A stretch of DNA of 64,000 nucleotides from Algoriphagus pacificus (GCF_017254845.1 NZ_JAFKCU010000002.1:930001-994000); one strand, 5' to 3'. Shown: positions 1 to 9,120, numbered from the stretch's first letter. Made by a program: numbers and translations. Notes: generated from the sequence alone by a model not told the origin.

Positions 1-255
1 TAACGTTTCATTCGTTGCTATTCGATAAAGCCAGGTGAATAAACTGGATTGCCCCTGAAATTTATCGATATGATGAAATGCTTTGATGAAGGTATTTTGG
101 GTGAGGTCATCGGCGTCTTCGTGTAGTATGACCATTCTACGAATGACGTGGTAGACTTTTTTTTGATAGGTTTGGATCAGTTGCCTAAAACCTATATCCC
201 TGCTTACAGGATTTTGAATAAGATGTAGGATTTCCTGATCTCTGGTATTCATCAT
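1..255 (-). CDS. ECF-type RNA polymerase sigma factor, N-terminal part (runs off window)
   Basis: The minus strand from an ATG at 255 reads openly for 85 codons to the window edge. The peptide has sigma70 region 2 features: a helix with QTYQKKVYHVIRRM, then the acidic stretch HEDADDLTQNTFIKAF (residues 46-60) and the tryptophan helix FTWLYRIATNETL at the cut end. This order (core binding, then the -10 recognition helix) is that of extracytoplasmic-function sigma factors, which direct RNA polymerase to stress or envelope promoters. Region 4 and any anti-sigma partner lie outside the window. Two ATGs in a row (255 and 252) leave the exact start open by one codon. Confidence 0.85.
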   Translation of the reverse strand, partial: MMNTRDQEILHLIQNPVSRDIGFRQLIQTYQKKVYHVIRRMVILHEDADDLTQNTFIKAFHHIDKFQGQSSLFTWLYRIATNETL

Positions 256-312
256 TGAAATTTAGACCAAAAAAACAGCAGGAGGTTTAGTAAGGGAGAA
301 AAAATAATTAAA

Positions 313-358
313 AAAGCCTTCTCTCGTTTGGGACTTAACCCATTCAAAAGAAGGCTTT
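313..358 (-). terminator. Rho-independent terminator after the UspA gene
   Basis: A 10-bp perfect stem (AAAGCCTTCT at 313-322 with AGAAGGCTTT at 349-358) is followed on the minus strand by a T-rich tract. It lies 19 bp after the stop of the usp gene at 377. The loop is rather large (26 nt). Confidence 0.7.
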
Positions 359-376
359 AAAAGATTTTTGCAGGGA

Positions 377-1303
377 TTAGATTTCAAGAATATAATCGAG
401 AATGCCTGCATTTTTTCCTTTTGGTCTGGTTACCAAGAGAGGCAAACTATCATTGTACTGGATCAATCGCTCTGCCATACTGCCAATAAAAAGTGCAGTG
501 GCAGCCGTTCTTCCTTTTGCCCCAATGATGATTCCATCAGCTTCGATTTCTAGTGCTTTGGTGACAATTTCTTCTACTGGATCATCATCGTCATCTTTGG
601 TGTAAACCGGAGTAATTTTGATTCCTTTGGTATCTATCTTACGAATGAATTTTTTGTAATTGATTTCTGCATGAAGCTGCATGATCTGGGTAAATTCCTC
701 ATAGCTTTTTCCAGTAAAGTGATAGCCAGAGGGAACCGAAAACACATTCTGGCAAACAATTTCCATTTTGTTCTTGCCATGTTTCTCCGCAATCATTATA
801 GCTTCTTCCAAAGCATCTTTCGAATAATCAGAGAAATCACTTGGCACGAGTAATTTGGTGAGTTTAGGTACTGTTCCTTCCGGTACAATCAACAAAGAAC
901 AACTGGCTCTTCTGGCTAATCTTTGGGAGGCAACTCCTGTTCCAGGAAGTTCAACTTTTCTTCCTATCAGAATCATATCAGCAGATTTTTCTTCTGCCAG
1001 TTTCAAAATCTTTTTGGAGAGTGAGCCTTCTTTTACCACATAGTTCAATGAAATGCCCTTTGTATTTTTGAAGTTCTCCGTAACCACAGTTTCCATGGCT
1101 TCTTTTCGCTCATTGATCATGTTATCAACGAGGTTTGGGAACTCCTCAATGACTTCTTTTGGAATGGTCAGGTTCTTAATGACATTCACAAAATATATTT
1201 TTTTAGTCTGATTGACTTGCGCGATAAACTCCGCGTACTGAACCAAAGTTTGGTCTAAGGGACTTTGGTCTAAGCAAACAATCAGCTTTTTAATGAGGTA
1301 CAT
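377..1303 (-). CDS. Universal stress protein, two UspA domains
   Basis: 308 aa, cytoplasmic. Two tandem UspA folds are visible. The first (residues about 5-145) begins LIVCLDQSPLDQ and ends near SADMILIGRK followed by SCSLLIVPEG; the second (about 150-300) begins KLLVPSDFSDYSKDALEEA and ends with the ATP-loop-like IIIGAKGRTAATALFIGSMAERL. G-2x-G-9x-G(S/T) style residues are clear in the second domain, so nucleotide binding is likely there. UspA proteins help survival under starvation and redox or respiratory stress. It is monocistronic, ending in the hairpin at 313-358. A second two-domain UspA gene lies at 20882-21685. Confidence 0.88.
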   Translation of the reverse strand: MYLIKKLIVCLDQSPLDQTLVQYAEFIAQVNQTKKIYFVNVIKNLTIPKEVIEEFPNLVDNMINERKEAMETVVTENFKNTKGISLNYVVKEGSLSKKILKLAEEKSADMILIGRKVELPGTGVASQRLARRASCSLLIVPEGTVPKLTKLLVPSDFSDYSKDALEEAIMIAEKHGKNKMEIVCQNVFSVPSGYHFTGKSYEEFTQIMQLHAEINYKKFIRKIDTKGIKITPVYTKDDDDDPVEEIVTKALEIEADGIIIGAKGRTAATALFIGSMAERLIQYNDSLPLLVTRPKGKNAGILDYILEI

Positions 1304-1328
1304 AGCGCTGTAATAGGGTTTGAAAATG

Positions 1329-1336
1329 CAAATTTA
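1329..1336 (-). promoter_or_regulatory. -7 element of the usp promoter (TAAATTTG)
   Basis: TAAATTTG on the minus strand matches the Bacteroidota TAnnTTTG -7 consensus and lies 26 bp upstream of the usp ATG at 1303. No clear -33 TTTG was seen at 19-21 bp spacing. Confidence 0.5.
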
Positions 1337-1640
1337 ATTGGTTTGAAAAGAATGTTAATTGAAATTCTGAAATATTATTTTGAAAATTTTAATTTTTCAA
1401 ATAATAAAAAGCTTTTAGTGAAATTTTCCTCCCTGCATTTTAGATTCAATTTCAATAGTAATTTCAATAAATTACGAGGTTTTTGAAATACCGTTTGTCA
1501 ATTGTTTGGGAATAAATTTTCGATCTGTTCAACCTCCAGACATATAAACCGTATATTTGTATCGGTCCGGGTCGTCGACATGTTCAAACTTCACAATTAA
1601 CAAAATCACCGAGTGAAGCCCTCTCCAAAAACAGGCCTCA

Positions 1641-1670
1641 TCCCGATTCTGAATTTCAGAGCTATCGGGA
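1641..1670. repeat. Strong bulged inverted repeat
   Basis: TCCCGAT (1641-1647) pairs with ATCGGGA (1664-1670), and directly inside it TCTGAA (1648-1653) pairs with TTCAGA (1655-1660), with a 3-nt bulge at 1661-1663. It forms a stable stem-loop with no T-tract beside it, so it does not look like an ordinary terminator. TCCCGAT/ATCGGGA-cored palindromes are the type found as dispersed intergenic repeats. Confidence 0.6.
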
Positions 1671-1756
1671 CCTCGTCTCGAAAGAGTCAGGATAACAGTG
1701 GAAGTTTGCGGTTTCAAGGCAGCTCAAATCTTGTCTACTAGGAGGTTTGTAACACT

Positions 1757-3241
1757 CTAAGATCCGGACTTTTTACTTTTAAAAAGTCTATTTTTTATCC
1801 AATTCCATTCTTCCGTTCCGGCTCCCACAATCATCGAAAAGAACATATATGCCGCAAGAACTATGAGAGATGTTATGATGATCGCCACCACGGGTGATAT
1901 CTCAAGTTCAAAAGCCCTCCCTGCGCTAGAAGAAAACAGCCCAACTGTAAGAATCCTTAGAGTTTCCATCGAAAATGGGTCAAAACCCAATTTGATTTTT
2001 AGGTAGAGATATTTGGTCAAATTGAAAAACAGCATCACTAAAGCCGAGGCAAAGGCCGCTCCTTCTATCCCATAAATTGGGATAAACCAATAATTCAGAC
2101 CGATAATCAGGAAACTCATTAAGATTGTAGCGATCAAATTGAAGCGGTAATACTTCGAGAAGACCAAAATCTCACCATTCACTGAAAACATCACATCAAA
2201 CAGTTTTCCTAAACCGATCAGGAAGACAACCCATTTCCCTGTTTCGTAAATTTCCCTATTTGGAATTAGGTAGTAGAGGTTGTCGATATTTGCCCAAATA
2301 CATATAAAAATAAAAAGGCAAATGTAAAGTTGTCTGTTCGAAACCTGTCTGTATAATTTGTTGATTTCTGAAAGGTTGTTTTTAGCAAAATGATCCGCAA
2401 TCACAGGCATAACCACTTGAGAAATCGCACGTCGAGGTAATTCTATCACAAGTGCCATACTAAATGCAATCGTATAAATAGCATTCGCTTCAAGGTTTAC
2501 CATTGAGCTTACCATGATGCTGTCGATCTTCATAATCAAGGTAGACGCTGCGGTTGCCAAAAAAGTAACTAGACTAAACTTTAGAAAAGAGGACCTGAAT
2601 CCTGCAGGAAAATTATTCCATTTGAAATCAAATTTTAGGACTCCCAACCAAAGTAAATAGACTAAAACTCCAAGTGTACTCATCCCATAAACGAGGACAA
2701 GTCCGTTCATTACCAATGGGAAAGAAATCCAATTTAGAAAGTAAGATCCAACCAAAAGGCCTGTCAATAGACGGAGAAAGACTTCTCGGAAAAAAGTAGG
2801 TACTGCAATTTTGATATAGGACCTAGCGTAAGCGTCGAGGATACTGCTCAGTAAAGCAAAAAAAGTAATCAATAAGACAACTTGGAGGAAATCCACCACT
2901 TCAGGTGAATTGACTGCAAATAGACCGATGATTTGGTTTTTAAATAAAATAAAAATGGATGCCACAAGGAGAAAGCCACTGGTGGCCAGCAACAAACTGA
3001 AGCTTAAAAAAGCAGAATGCTTTGATTCAAGTCTCGGGAAAAAACGTGTGATCCCATGTCCTAAGCCAAGTTGAGCAAAGGGAACAAAGAGCAAACCTAA
3101 ATCCTGAATAGTCCTGAAAGTTCCTAATTGTGATGCTTCTAATGCATATGGAAACAGCCAAAGCACATTGAAATAGCCAATAACTACTCCTATATATGAA
3201 AAAATAGCTGTTTGAAGACTCTGATTGGCGATCTTGCCCAT
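1757..3241 (-). CDS. Oligosaccharide / polysaccharide flippase (MOP superfamily)
   Basis: 494 aa with about 12-14 hydrophobic segments spread over the length, typical of Wzx/RfbX-like flippases (PF01943/PF13440 type with the C-terminal PST-like part). These inner-membrane proteins move lipid-linked glycan units across the membrane for surface polysaccharide assembly. The N-terminus shows the usual QTAIFSYIGVVIGYFNVLWLFP helix and the charged loop TFRTIQDLGLL. No glycosyltransferase or polymerase genes are adjacent, so the substrate cannot be read from context. The start is the ATG at 3241, 51 bp after the feo operon stop; it may have its own promoter in that gap. Confidence 0.82.
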   Translation of the reverse strand: MGKIANQSLQTAIFSYIGVVIGYFNVLWLFPYALEASQLGTFRTIQDLGLLFVPFAQLGLGHGITRFFPRLESKHSAFLSFSLLLATSGFLLVASIFILFKNQIIGLFAVNSPEVVDFLQVVLLITFFALLSSILDAYARSYIKIAVPTFFREVFLRLLTGLLVGSYFLNWISFPLVMNGLVLVYGMSTLGVLVYLLWLGVLKFDFKWNNFPAGFRSSFLKFSLVTFLATAASTLIMKIDSIMVSSMVNLEANAIYTIAFSMALVIELPRRAISQVVMPVIADHFAKNNLSEINKLYRQVSNRQLYICLFIFICIWANIDNLYYLIPNREIYETGKWVVFLIGLGKLFDVMFSVNGEILVFSKYYRFNLIATILMSFLIIGLNYWFIPIYGIEGAAFASALVMLFFNLTKYLYLKIKLGFDPFSMETLRILTVGLFSSSAGRAFELEISPVVAIIITSLIVLAAYMFFSMIVGAGTEEWNWIKNRLFKSKKSGS

Positions 3242-3292
3242 GAGTTTAAAAGTATCAAAAAATCCGATAACTAGGGCTACTAATAAGCTTGA

Positions 3293-3409
3293 TTAGTTTT
3301 TTGCACACTTATCACAACCAGGTTGAGTCTTGGTTTTTCCAAAGAATTTTCTTCCCAAGAAAACCAAAGCTCCCAAAACCAACAATCCGACGAGTATTTC
3401 CTGTACCAT
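3293..3409 (-). CDS. FeoB-associated Cys-rich membrane protein (38 aa)
   Basis: A 38-codon frame begins at ATG 3409, two bases after the feoB stop. It has an N-terminal hydrophobic helix (residues 5-19), a basic stretch RKFFGKTKTQ and a terminal C-D-K-C pair (PGCDKCAKN). This layout (one helix, then CxxC at the very end, directly after feoB) matches the FeoB-associated Cys-rich membrane protein family (PF12669), which is thought to take part in ferrous-iron uptake like the unrelated FeoC. The position and tight spacing make translational coupling with feoB likely. It is short and easily missed by gene finders. Confidence 0.85.
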   Translation of the reverse strand: MVQEILVGLLVLGALVFLGRKFFGKTKTQPGCDKCAKN

Positions 3410-3411
3410 GA

Positions 3412-5538
3412 TTACGAGAATATGTTATAGGTTAATAATGCAGCAAAGTAAGCCAAAGCAGTCATGTATACTGTTTGAATTAACGGCCATTTCCAGCCTT
3501 TAGTTTCCCTGTACACAACAGCTAGGGTACTCATACACTGCATCGCAAAGACATAAAATACCATCAAAGAAAATGCAGTAGCTCTGTTGAAAACCTTTTC
3601 TCCAGTAGCAGGATTGATTTGTTGATCTAGTTTTTGTCTGATGGTCAGCTCATCTTCTACATCTGCTCCAATACTATAAATAGTGGCAATGGTAGATACA
3701 AATACTTCTCTAGCTGCAAAGGAGGTAATCAAAGCAATTCCGATTTTCCAATCGTATCCCAGTGGTTTGATAACCGGCTCGATACCTCTACCCATGATTC
3801 CAATGAATGAATTTTCGAGAAGTAAAGAAGAAGTTTCAGATTGAATTTCATCATGCTGCTCTTCAGGAGCATTGGCTAATCTTTCTTCGCCTGCTTTTCT
3901 GATTTCATCCATTCTTGAAGGAGGACCGTAGGAGGCAAGAACCCAAAGAACAACTGATATAGCCAAAATTACTTTCCCGGCTTCCATCACAAAAGTTCTG
4001 GATTTGTTGTACATGGTTAAAAGAACATCTTTCCATCTTGGTGTTCTATAGGTAGGTAATTCTACCATCAAGAAGCTTTTTTCTTCTGATTTTAGAATCC
4101 ATTTCAAGGCTAATGCAGTAACCAGAACACCAATAATTCCCAAGACATAAAGCGCCAAAAGGGTAAGTGCCTGTAAATTAATGAAGCCATAATTGACATC
4201 AGGGACTGTCAATCCAATCAAAATAACATAAACTGGAAGTCTTGCTGAGCAACTCATGAGCGGAGTCACCAAAATCGTAATGATTTTTTCTTTCCAGTTC
4301 CCAATATTTCTTGCTGCCATTACACCAGGAATAGCACATGCCACTCCAGATACAAGGGGAACAATACTTTTACCATGAAGGCCAAAAGGACGCATCCATC
4401 GGTCCATTAAGAAAACGACGCGGGACATATATCCCGTATCTTCTAAAATTGCGAGGAACCCAAAAAGCATGGCAATCTGTGGAATAAAAATCACTACTCC
4501 ACCTATGCCAGGTACTATTCCTTCCGCCAATAAACTTGTTAATGGTCCTGCTGGAAGTGTATCATTAACCCAACCGCTGATTTCTGCAAATAAGCCATCA
4601 ATCAAGTCCATAGGCACAGATGCCCAGGTGAAAATCGTTTGGAAAATAAGCAGCAAAATCCCTATGAAAATGGCATAACCCCAAAATGGATGTAAGAAAA
4701 CCTTGTCCATCACAGATGCAGGTTTTTTCACTTCCTTTTTCACAACACAAGTTTCTACCAAAGCTGTGATTTTGCGGTAACGTAAACTGGTTTCCTCTAA
4801 TTGGGCACTTTCCAAATCAAAGCCTTCGGATGTAATCAAGCTTTGGATCCAAAGTCTATCTTCAGGATCAATTGATCGATCTTTAGGGCCAAATCGAAGC
4901 ATTTGATAGGCTCTGTAGTCATTCATCAACCCAAATTTCTCCTTAATTGGCTGAAGTAAGGATTGAGGAATGATATCGCCAATGTTCAAATAAGAAGAGT
5001 CTACACTGAAGTTTTTGTCGTGTATCAATGATTTGATCTGCTCCAATCCTTTGATGCCTCGAGCATCGGTGCTCAGGATCGGAACTCCCAATGATTTATA
5101 GATCTCGTAGTTTCGAATTTCTATGTTTTTCTTGGTGGCCAAATCAGCCATGTTAAGTACAATCGCTAACTGTACACCCAAATCAATTAGTTGGGTCGCT
5201 AAAAATAATCCCCTGGACAACTGACAAGAGTCAATGACCATTAGTACGTAATCCGGTCTTTTACTTTTGTCAATGTGATTTAAAACTCTGTGTGCAATAA
5301 TCTCATCCTCAGAGTTTGGGTAAAGGCTATATGTACCCGGAAGATCCAGAATCTCATAGGTAGAGCCTTCGTAATTCATCCACCCGGTTTTTTTATCCAC
5401 TGTTACGCCCGGATAATTTCCGATTTTTTGATTTAGACCAGTCAGCTGGTTGAAAATCGTCGATTTACCCACATTTGGATTTCCAATGAGGGCTATTCTT
5501 GGGGTTCGAGTGGTAGATCGAATGGTAGACTCAGACAT
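3412..5538 (-). CDS. feoB: Ferrous iron transport protein B
   Basis: 708 aa. The N-terminal G domain has G1 GNPNVGKST (about residues 18-26), G3 DLPGTYSL and G4-type LNMAD (about 133-137). A linker is followed by the FeoB membrane domain (about 280-700) with two Gate motifs, including the conserved GVACAIPGVMAAR and SCSARLPVY segments. A soluble insertion lies around residues 560-590. FeoB moves Fe2+ across the inner membrane in a GTP-dependent way. It is transcribed after feoA (6-bp gap) and before the 38-aa partner (2-bp gap). The order feoA-feoB-small protein is standard. The length is normal for the family. Confidence 0.96.
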   Translation of the reverse strand: MSESTIRSTTRTPRIALIGNPNVGKSTIFNQLTGLNQKIGNYPGVTVDKKTGWMNYEGSTYEILDLPGTYSLYPNSEDEIIAHRVLNHIDKSKRPDYVLMVIDSCQLSRGLFLATQLIDLGVQLAIVLNMADLATKKNIEIRNYEIYKSLGVPILSTDARGIKGLEQIKSLIHDKNFSVDSSYLNIGDIIPQSLLQPIKEKFGLMNDYRAYQMLRFGPKDRSIDPEDRLWIQSLITSEGFDLESAQLEETSLRYRKITALVETCVVKKEVKKPASVMDKVFLHPFWGYAIFIGILLLIFQTIFTWASVPMDLIDGLFAEISGWVNDTLPAGPLTSLLAEGIVPGIGGVVIFIPQIAMLFGFLAILEDTGYMSRVVFLMDRWMRPFGLHGKSIVPLVSGVACAIPGVMAARNIGNWKEKIITILVTPLMSCSARLPVYVILIGLTVPDVNYGFINLQALTLLALYVLGIIGVLVTALALKWILKSEEKSFLMVELPTYRTPRWKDVLLTMYNKSRTFVMEAGKVILAISVVLWVLASYGPPSRMDEIRKAGEERLANAPEEQHDEIQSETSSLLLENSFIGIMGRGIEPVIKPLGYDWKIGIALITSFAAREVFVSTIATIYSIGADVEDELTIRQKLDQQINPATGEKVFNRATAFSLMVFYVFAMQCMSTLAVVYRETKGWKWPLIQTVYMTALAYFAALLTYNIFS

Positions 5539-5544
5539 GAAAAT

Positions 5545-5772
5545 TTAAAGCAATTGAACCTCAATCAAAGCAGCTTCAGATTTTCTGAGTGCAAGAAGGG
5601 TCTCGTCCATCAGGAAAGCCATCGGACCTCCCATTGGCGCAGCATGATTTAAAGTGATGGTTTTGCCAGGAAGAAATCCCAACTCCATCAAATTAATTTT
5701 CAGAGGTGAAGCCGCGATCTCCTTTATTATGGCAGATCGGGATGCAGTCATGGTATCAGCTGTAATATGCAT
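5545..5772 (-). CDS. feoA: Ferrous iron transport protein A
   Basis: 75 aa, an SH3-like FeoA domain over nearly the whole length: LMELGFLPGKTITLNHAAPMGGPMAFLMDETLLALRKSEAALI. FeoA binds the cytoplasmic part of FeoB and is needed for iron uptake. It is the first gene of the feo operon, with ATG at 5772 and a TAnnTTTG promoter element 29 bp upstream. Confidence 0.93.
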   Translation of the reverse strand: MHITADTMTASRSAIIKEIAASPLKINLMELGFLPGKTITLNHAAPMGGPMAFLMDETLLALRKSEAALIEVQLL

Positions 5773-5800
5773 AGGTTCTTTGGGTGATAACCCTGTCCCG

Positions 5801-5808
5801 CAAAAATA
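5801..5808 (-). promoter_or_regulatory. -7 element of the feo operon promoter (TATTTTTG)
   Basis: A perfect TAnnTTTG on the minus strand, with TTTA (one mismatch to TTTG) 19 bp further upstream. The expected 5' leader is about 22-25 nt. No convincing Fur or iron box could be recognised by eye. Confidence 0.6.
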
Positions 5809-5874
5809 GAACTATTTGGAATGAATCTAAAGAAAAATAAACAAGATTTTTGTCAGTTTTTCAGAACTGATTAA

Positions 5875-6510
5875 TCATCTTATTCTCAAAACGGTATTAT
5901 TTATACTTACCTGTTTGTTTTTTTCGAACGAAAATTGAATGCTGAACTCTATAACAGTTTCTTTTTCAGGGTTTTTCATGAAAAATAATCTAAAGCTTTC
6001 AGTTAAATAAAGTGGACGAGGTTCCATAAAAAAATCTTCAATCTTACTTGAGGTATTATCGAAATAGGAATTGATTTCAAAATAATCATTCAATAAATCA
6101 CCGACTTTTAAAATTGTTCCGTCTCCAAGCGTGACTTCTTTTAGGTTATAAATGTTCATTCCAAGAATTCGATATTCAGAAGAGGGAGGAGCTATGGAGC
6201 ATGCATATGCAACTCCTGGGAAACTACCTTTGGATTCGTTTTCTTGGTAAGAAAGGAATTCGTACCCATTGATACTGATTTGCTTATATACTTGATTATA
6301 GGGAATAAAGTCATCTGTCGTGATTTCCTGTCCAGAAGTATATAGATTTTTGGTGCTGAAGGATTTCACTTCAAAATTTCTGGCAGGAGGCAAAGGATCA
6401 CATCCACAGCTATTGTTACAGAATACGTCCGTATTACAAGAAAAAGGGACTACCATCATAAAGATGTAAATGAAGCATGTGCCTAGAAACTTCTTTAGGT
6501 TAGTTTTCAT
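5875..6510 (-). CDS. Lipoprotein of unknown function with Cys-rich N-terminus
   Basis: 211 aa. The N-terminus MKTNLKKFLGTCFIYIFMMV ends in a lipobox VPFSC (Cys25), so it is probably a lipoprotein. Directly after it comes a Cys-rich stretch (CNTDVFCNNSCGCDPLPP) and then a predicted beta-rich domain of about 165 residues. No family is recognised with certainty. It lies between feoA and the TonB receptor on the same strand, 52 bp after the receptor stop, so it may be co-transcribed with the receptor and act at the outer membrane. The Cys cluster could bind metal or form disulfides; this is only a guess. Confidence 0.65.
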   Translation of the reverse strand: MKTNLKKFLGTCFIYIFMMVVPFSCNTDVFCNNSCGCDPLPPARNFEVKSFSTKNLYTSGQEITTDDFIPYNQVYKQISINGYEFLSYQENESKGSFPGVAYACSIAPPSSEYRILGMNIYNLKEVTLGDGTILKVGDLLNDYFEINSYFDNTSSKIEDFFMEPRPLYLTESFRLFFMKNPEKETVIEFSIQFSFEKNKQVSINNTVLRIR

Positions 6511-6562
6511 CTTAGTAATCAGACTTTTAAATTTAATTGATTCTTTAGTTAAAGATATTCAA

Positions 6563-8977
6563 TTAAAAGGAAGCTTTCAAAGAAAAAATAAAATTCCTTC
6601 CAGCGCCAGCCATACCTGAACTATAAGGCCTGTATCTCTTGTCTCCCAGATTTTCTATTCCAGCCATCAAATCCAAATAGCGATTGATCTTGTAAGTACT
6701 ATTCAAATTGAAAATCATCCAAGAAGGAGCGTAAGGATTTCCATTATCATCTTTTGCATAGAGATGAGGCTTCCCTTTTTCATCCAAAGGCATATTTTCA
6801 AAGGAAATTTCACCACTGTATTGGCTACTCAATTCAATTTTCAATTTCTTTTTGGAATAACTCAATCTAGTCAAACCAAATAAAGGAGCTGCATGTCTGG
6901 TTGGACTTGTGCTTTCATCATCCAATTCTTCTTTTCCCTTCTGCCAATTTATCCGCGAATACAAAAGCCAGTTTTGAACCGGAGACCATTCCAGCCCAGC
7001 TTGAATTCCATAAACTGTAGCTGAAGCTGCATTTTGAATTGCCAATACTTTACTAGGAACACCCTCGTACGGAATGCTGTCTTTTCCATCAAGCTCAAAT
7101 GGTCTTCTGACCATGGTATTGTTCATCAAGGTATAAAATGCAGAAGCATCAAATTTTAAGAAGTTACCCCAATATTTGTTGAAGTTGATTTCAGCATTGT
7201 AGACATATTCCGGTCGGAGATCAGGATTTGGAACGATCACCGCTCCTGGTTCTGAGTCAAAGAATTTACCCAAATCATCCACATTTGGAGCTCTAAATCC
7301 TGTCGAAAATTGAGGAGAAATAGTCCAAGTTGACGATGGACTATAAATCAAACCGAAAGATCCAGTCAGTGCGGCATTGTTGTTTTTGGTACTCTGATAG
7401 GGAAGAGGGAAGAAGTTTTCATTAAAAGAAAAATCCGCAGCAAGCCAAATTTGGTTAAGTCTCAGCCCAGTTTGAAGCTTTAATTTTTCAGAAATGTGCG
7501 CATGGTAAGTACTATAAAAAGCTAAAGAAACCCAATCTGATTCAGGATAGCGGGCAGAAGCTGGCTTTTCTTCTCCAGTTTTGAGGTTTAGTTGTGACCC
7601 CGTGGATTCAACACCATTGTAGACTACCTCTGCCCCATAGCTTAAAAAACTCTCCTGATTGATGTTTTTCACCCAGTCAGCATTGATTGACCAAGCATTA
7701 ACTTTTTCTATCCTGTCAAATAAATTGGCATTATTAAACCTTCTGTCCAATCGGCTTTCTTCAAAATATTGCTGCGCTATTTTTATGCTCATTTGATCAT
7801 ACAGTTTTCCTTGACCGATCTGATTAAGAGTTAACTGATTCATCAACCAAACCTGAGGACCATAATACCATTCCGCAAACTTGGGCTTTTCAAAACTGCC
7901 TTCTATCAGCCTGTCATATCTAGGAATATCAGAAGATTTGGAAAAGTGAAAAGCATATTCCCAGTCCGTGTTTTTAGAAGATTGGAACCTGATTTTCTGC
8001 ATCAGATTAAGCTGGGAATAACCGCTCGATTTTTGGACTCTAGGATCTGGGTTTTGGATAGCTTGATCTCCATCAACTGAAGGAACTACATACCAAGTGC
8101 GTAAATAATCCTCAGGTCCATTGGATCCCATCTTTAGATCGCCGTAGTCAACATGTGAAACGCTTGTCAGAAATGCCCAATTTTTAGTTGAAAATGAGAT
8201 GTCTCCGTGAAATGTCTTTTCATTGTTGGCGGATGAAAAACGGGAGAAAATATTTCCTTTTGTTGTAAACCCTGTTTCTGAGAAATTTGGTTTCAATGTT
8301 TCAAATGCCATGACACCACCCAAAGCATCGCTGCCAAACATCACCGATCCAGGACCAAAAAGAATTTCTGTGTTTTGCAAAGCCAGGGGATCTAAAGAAA
8401 TAACATTGTGGAGATTCCCTCCTCTGAAAATAGCGGTGTTAATTCTTACACCATCTACCGCGTAAAGCAGTCGATTTGCAGAAAAACCTCTGATCATGGG
8501 ACTTCCTCCGCCTTGTTGGCTTTTCTGAATAAAAACATCACCATTACTTCCCAGCCAATCAGCAGTATTTGATGGAGCTCTTAATTGTAGAAGTTCCTGA
8601 TTCAAAACAGTGATTTTACCAGGCACATCCTTATTGCTCTGTCTCCATCTACTTCCAGTTACTATTGCCTGATCCATCTGAATCAAACCCGGACTGAGAT
8701 ATTGAATCAGGTTACTTTCTTTCAAAGATTCCAAGGAAGCAGATACAGATTCATACCCAAGCAACTGAAAGTGTAGCACAGCCTGATTAGAAAAAATTGA
8801 TAAATCTACCTGACCTTTTTCATTAGTAAAAGCACTTAGATAAGGTTCATTCCCAAAAACCAAAACTCCTGGTATAGGCCTCTCATCCTCCACATCCAAG
8901 ACAGTTAGGGTTTGACTAATTGCTTGGAAACAGGATAAAACAAAAACTAGAAATAGAGAGGTAAAACTTTTGATCAT
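6563..8977 (-). CDS. TonB-dependent receptor, hemoglobin/heme-receptor type
   Basis: 804 aa. A signal peptide (MIKSFTSLFLVFVLSCFQAISQ) leads into a CarboxypepD_reg-like beta-sandwich (about 23-95), the plug domain (about 105-230) and a 22-strand barrel ending in the C-terminal aromatic F of FSLKASF. The plug carries the QGGGSPMIRGFSANRLL segment, VDGVRINTAIFRGGN and YGSDALGG-type FGSDALGGVM, characteristic of the TonB-hemoglobin/transferrin/lactoferrin receptor group. A heme- or iron-related substrate is therefore likely, which fits the feo genes downstream on the same strand. TonB/ExbBD are not in the window. Confidence 0.85.
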   Translation of the reverse strand: MIKSFTSLFLVFVLSCFQAISQTLTVLDVEDERPIPGVLVFGNEPYLSAFTNEKGQVDLSIFSNQAVLHFQLLGYESVSASLESLKESNLIQYLSPGLIQMDQAIVTGSRWRQSNKDVPGKITVLNQELLQLRAPSNTADWLGSNGDVFIQKSQQGGGSPMIRGFSANRLLYAVDGVRINTAIFRGGNLHNVISLDPLALQNTEILFGPGSVMFGSDALGGVMAFETLKPNFSETGFTTKGNIFSRFSSANNEKTFHGDISFSTKNWAFLTSVSHVDYGDLKMGSNGPEDYLRTWYVVPSVDGDQAIQNPDPRVQKSSGYSQLNLMQKIRFQSSKNTDWEYAFHFSKSSDIPRYDRLIEGSFEKPKFAEWYYGPQVWLMNQLTLNQIGQGKLYDQMSIKIAQQYFEESRLDRRFNNANLFDRIEKVNAWSINADWVKNINQESFLSYGAEVVYNGVESTGSQLNLKTGEEKPASARYPESDWVSLAFYSTYHAHISEKLKLQTGLRLNQIWLAADFSFNENFFPLPYQSTKNNNAALTGSFGLIYSPSSTWTISPQFSTGFRAPNVDDLGKFFDSEPGAVIVPNPDLRPEYVYNAEINFNKYWGNFLKFDASAFYTLMNNTMVRRPFELDGKDSIPYEGVPSKVLAIQNAASATVYGIQAGLEWSPVQNWLLYSRINWQKGKEELDDESTSPTRHAAPLFGLTRLSYSKKKLKIELSSQYSGEISFENMPLDEKGKPHLYAKDDNGNPYAPSWMIFNLNSTYKINRYLDLMAGIENLGDKRYRPYSSGMAGAGRNFIFSLKASF

Positions 8978-9093
8978 AGGCTAATTACAAAGGCAATTTG
9001 TAGGGAATCGGAAATGTAAGAGATAAGAATGATAAAAAAATATGCCTTTAGATGAATAGCAAAGATGTTTGTTTGGAAGGTATGGAATAAAAA

Positions 9094-9116
9094 AATCCGG
9101 CCTTTTGAGCCGGATT
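9094..9116 (-). terminator. Rho-independent terminator after sqr
   Basis: AATCCGGC (9094-9101), a 7-nt loop, then GCCGGATT (9109-9116), followed on the minus strand by a T-run. It lies 5 bp after the sqr stop, so sqr is transcribed alone and is separated from the TonB receptor gene. Confidence 0.88.
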
Positions 9117-9120
9117 CGCG

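Larger units (their letters stand above)
1304..1756. other. Gene-poor intergenic stretch (453 bp)
   Basis: The usp promoter occupies the left end. The segment 1380-1500 is very AT-rich. The part from about 1540 to 1750 is noticeably richer in GC than its surroundings and contains the strong hairpin at 1641-1670. A 62-codon reading frame on the minus strand (1529-1717) has no recognisable features and is not called. A dispersed intergenic repeat or a non-coding RNA are both possible. I recognise neither. Confidence 0.5.

Noticed and set aside
1529-1717. 62-codon minus-strand frame in the intergenic gap
   Set aside because: Its translation crosses the hairpin 1641-1670, has no recognisable features and no promoter was found; more likely a non-coding repeat block.
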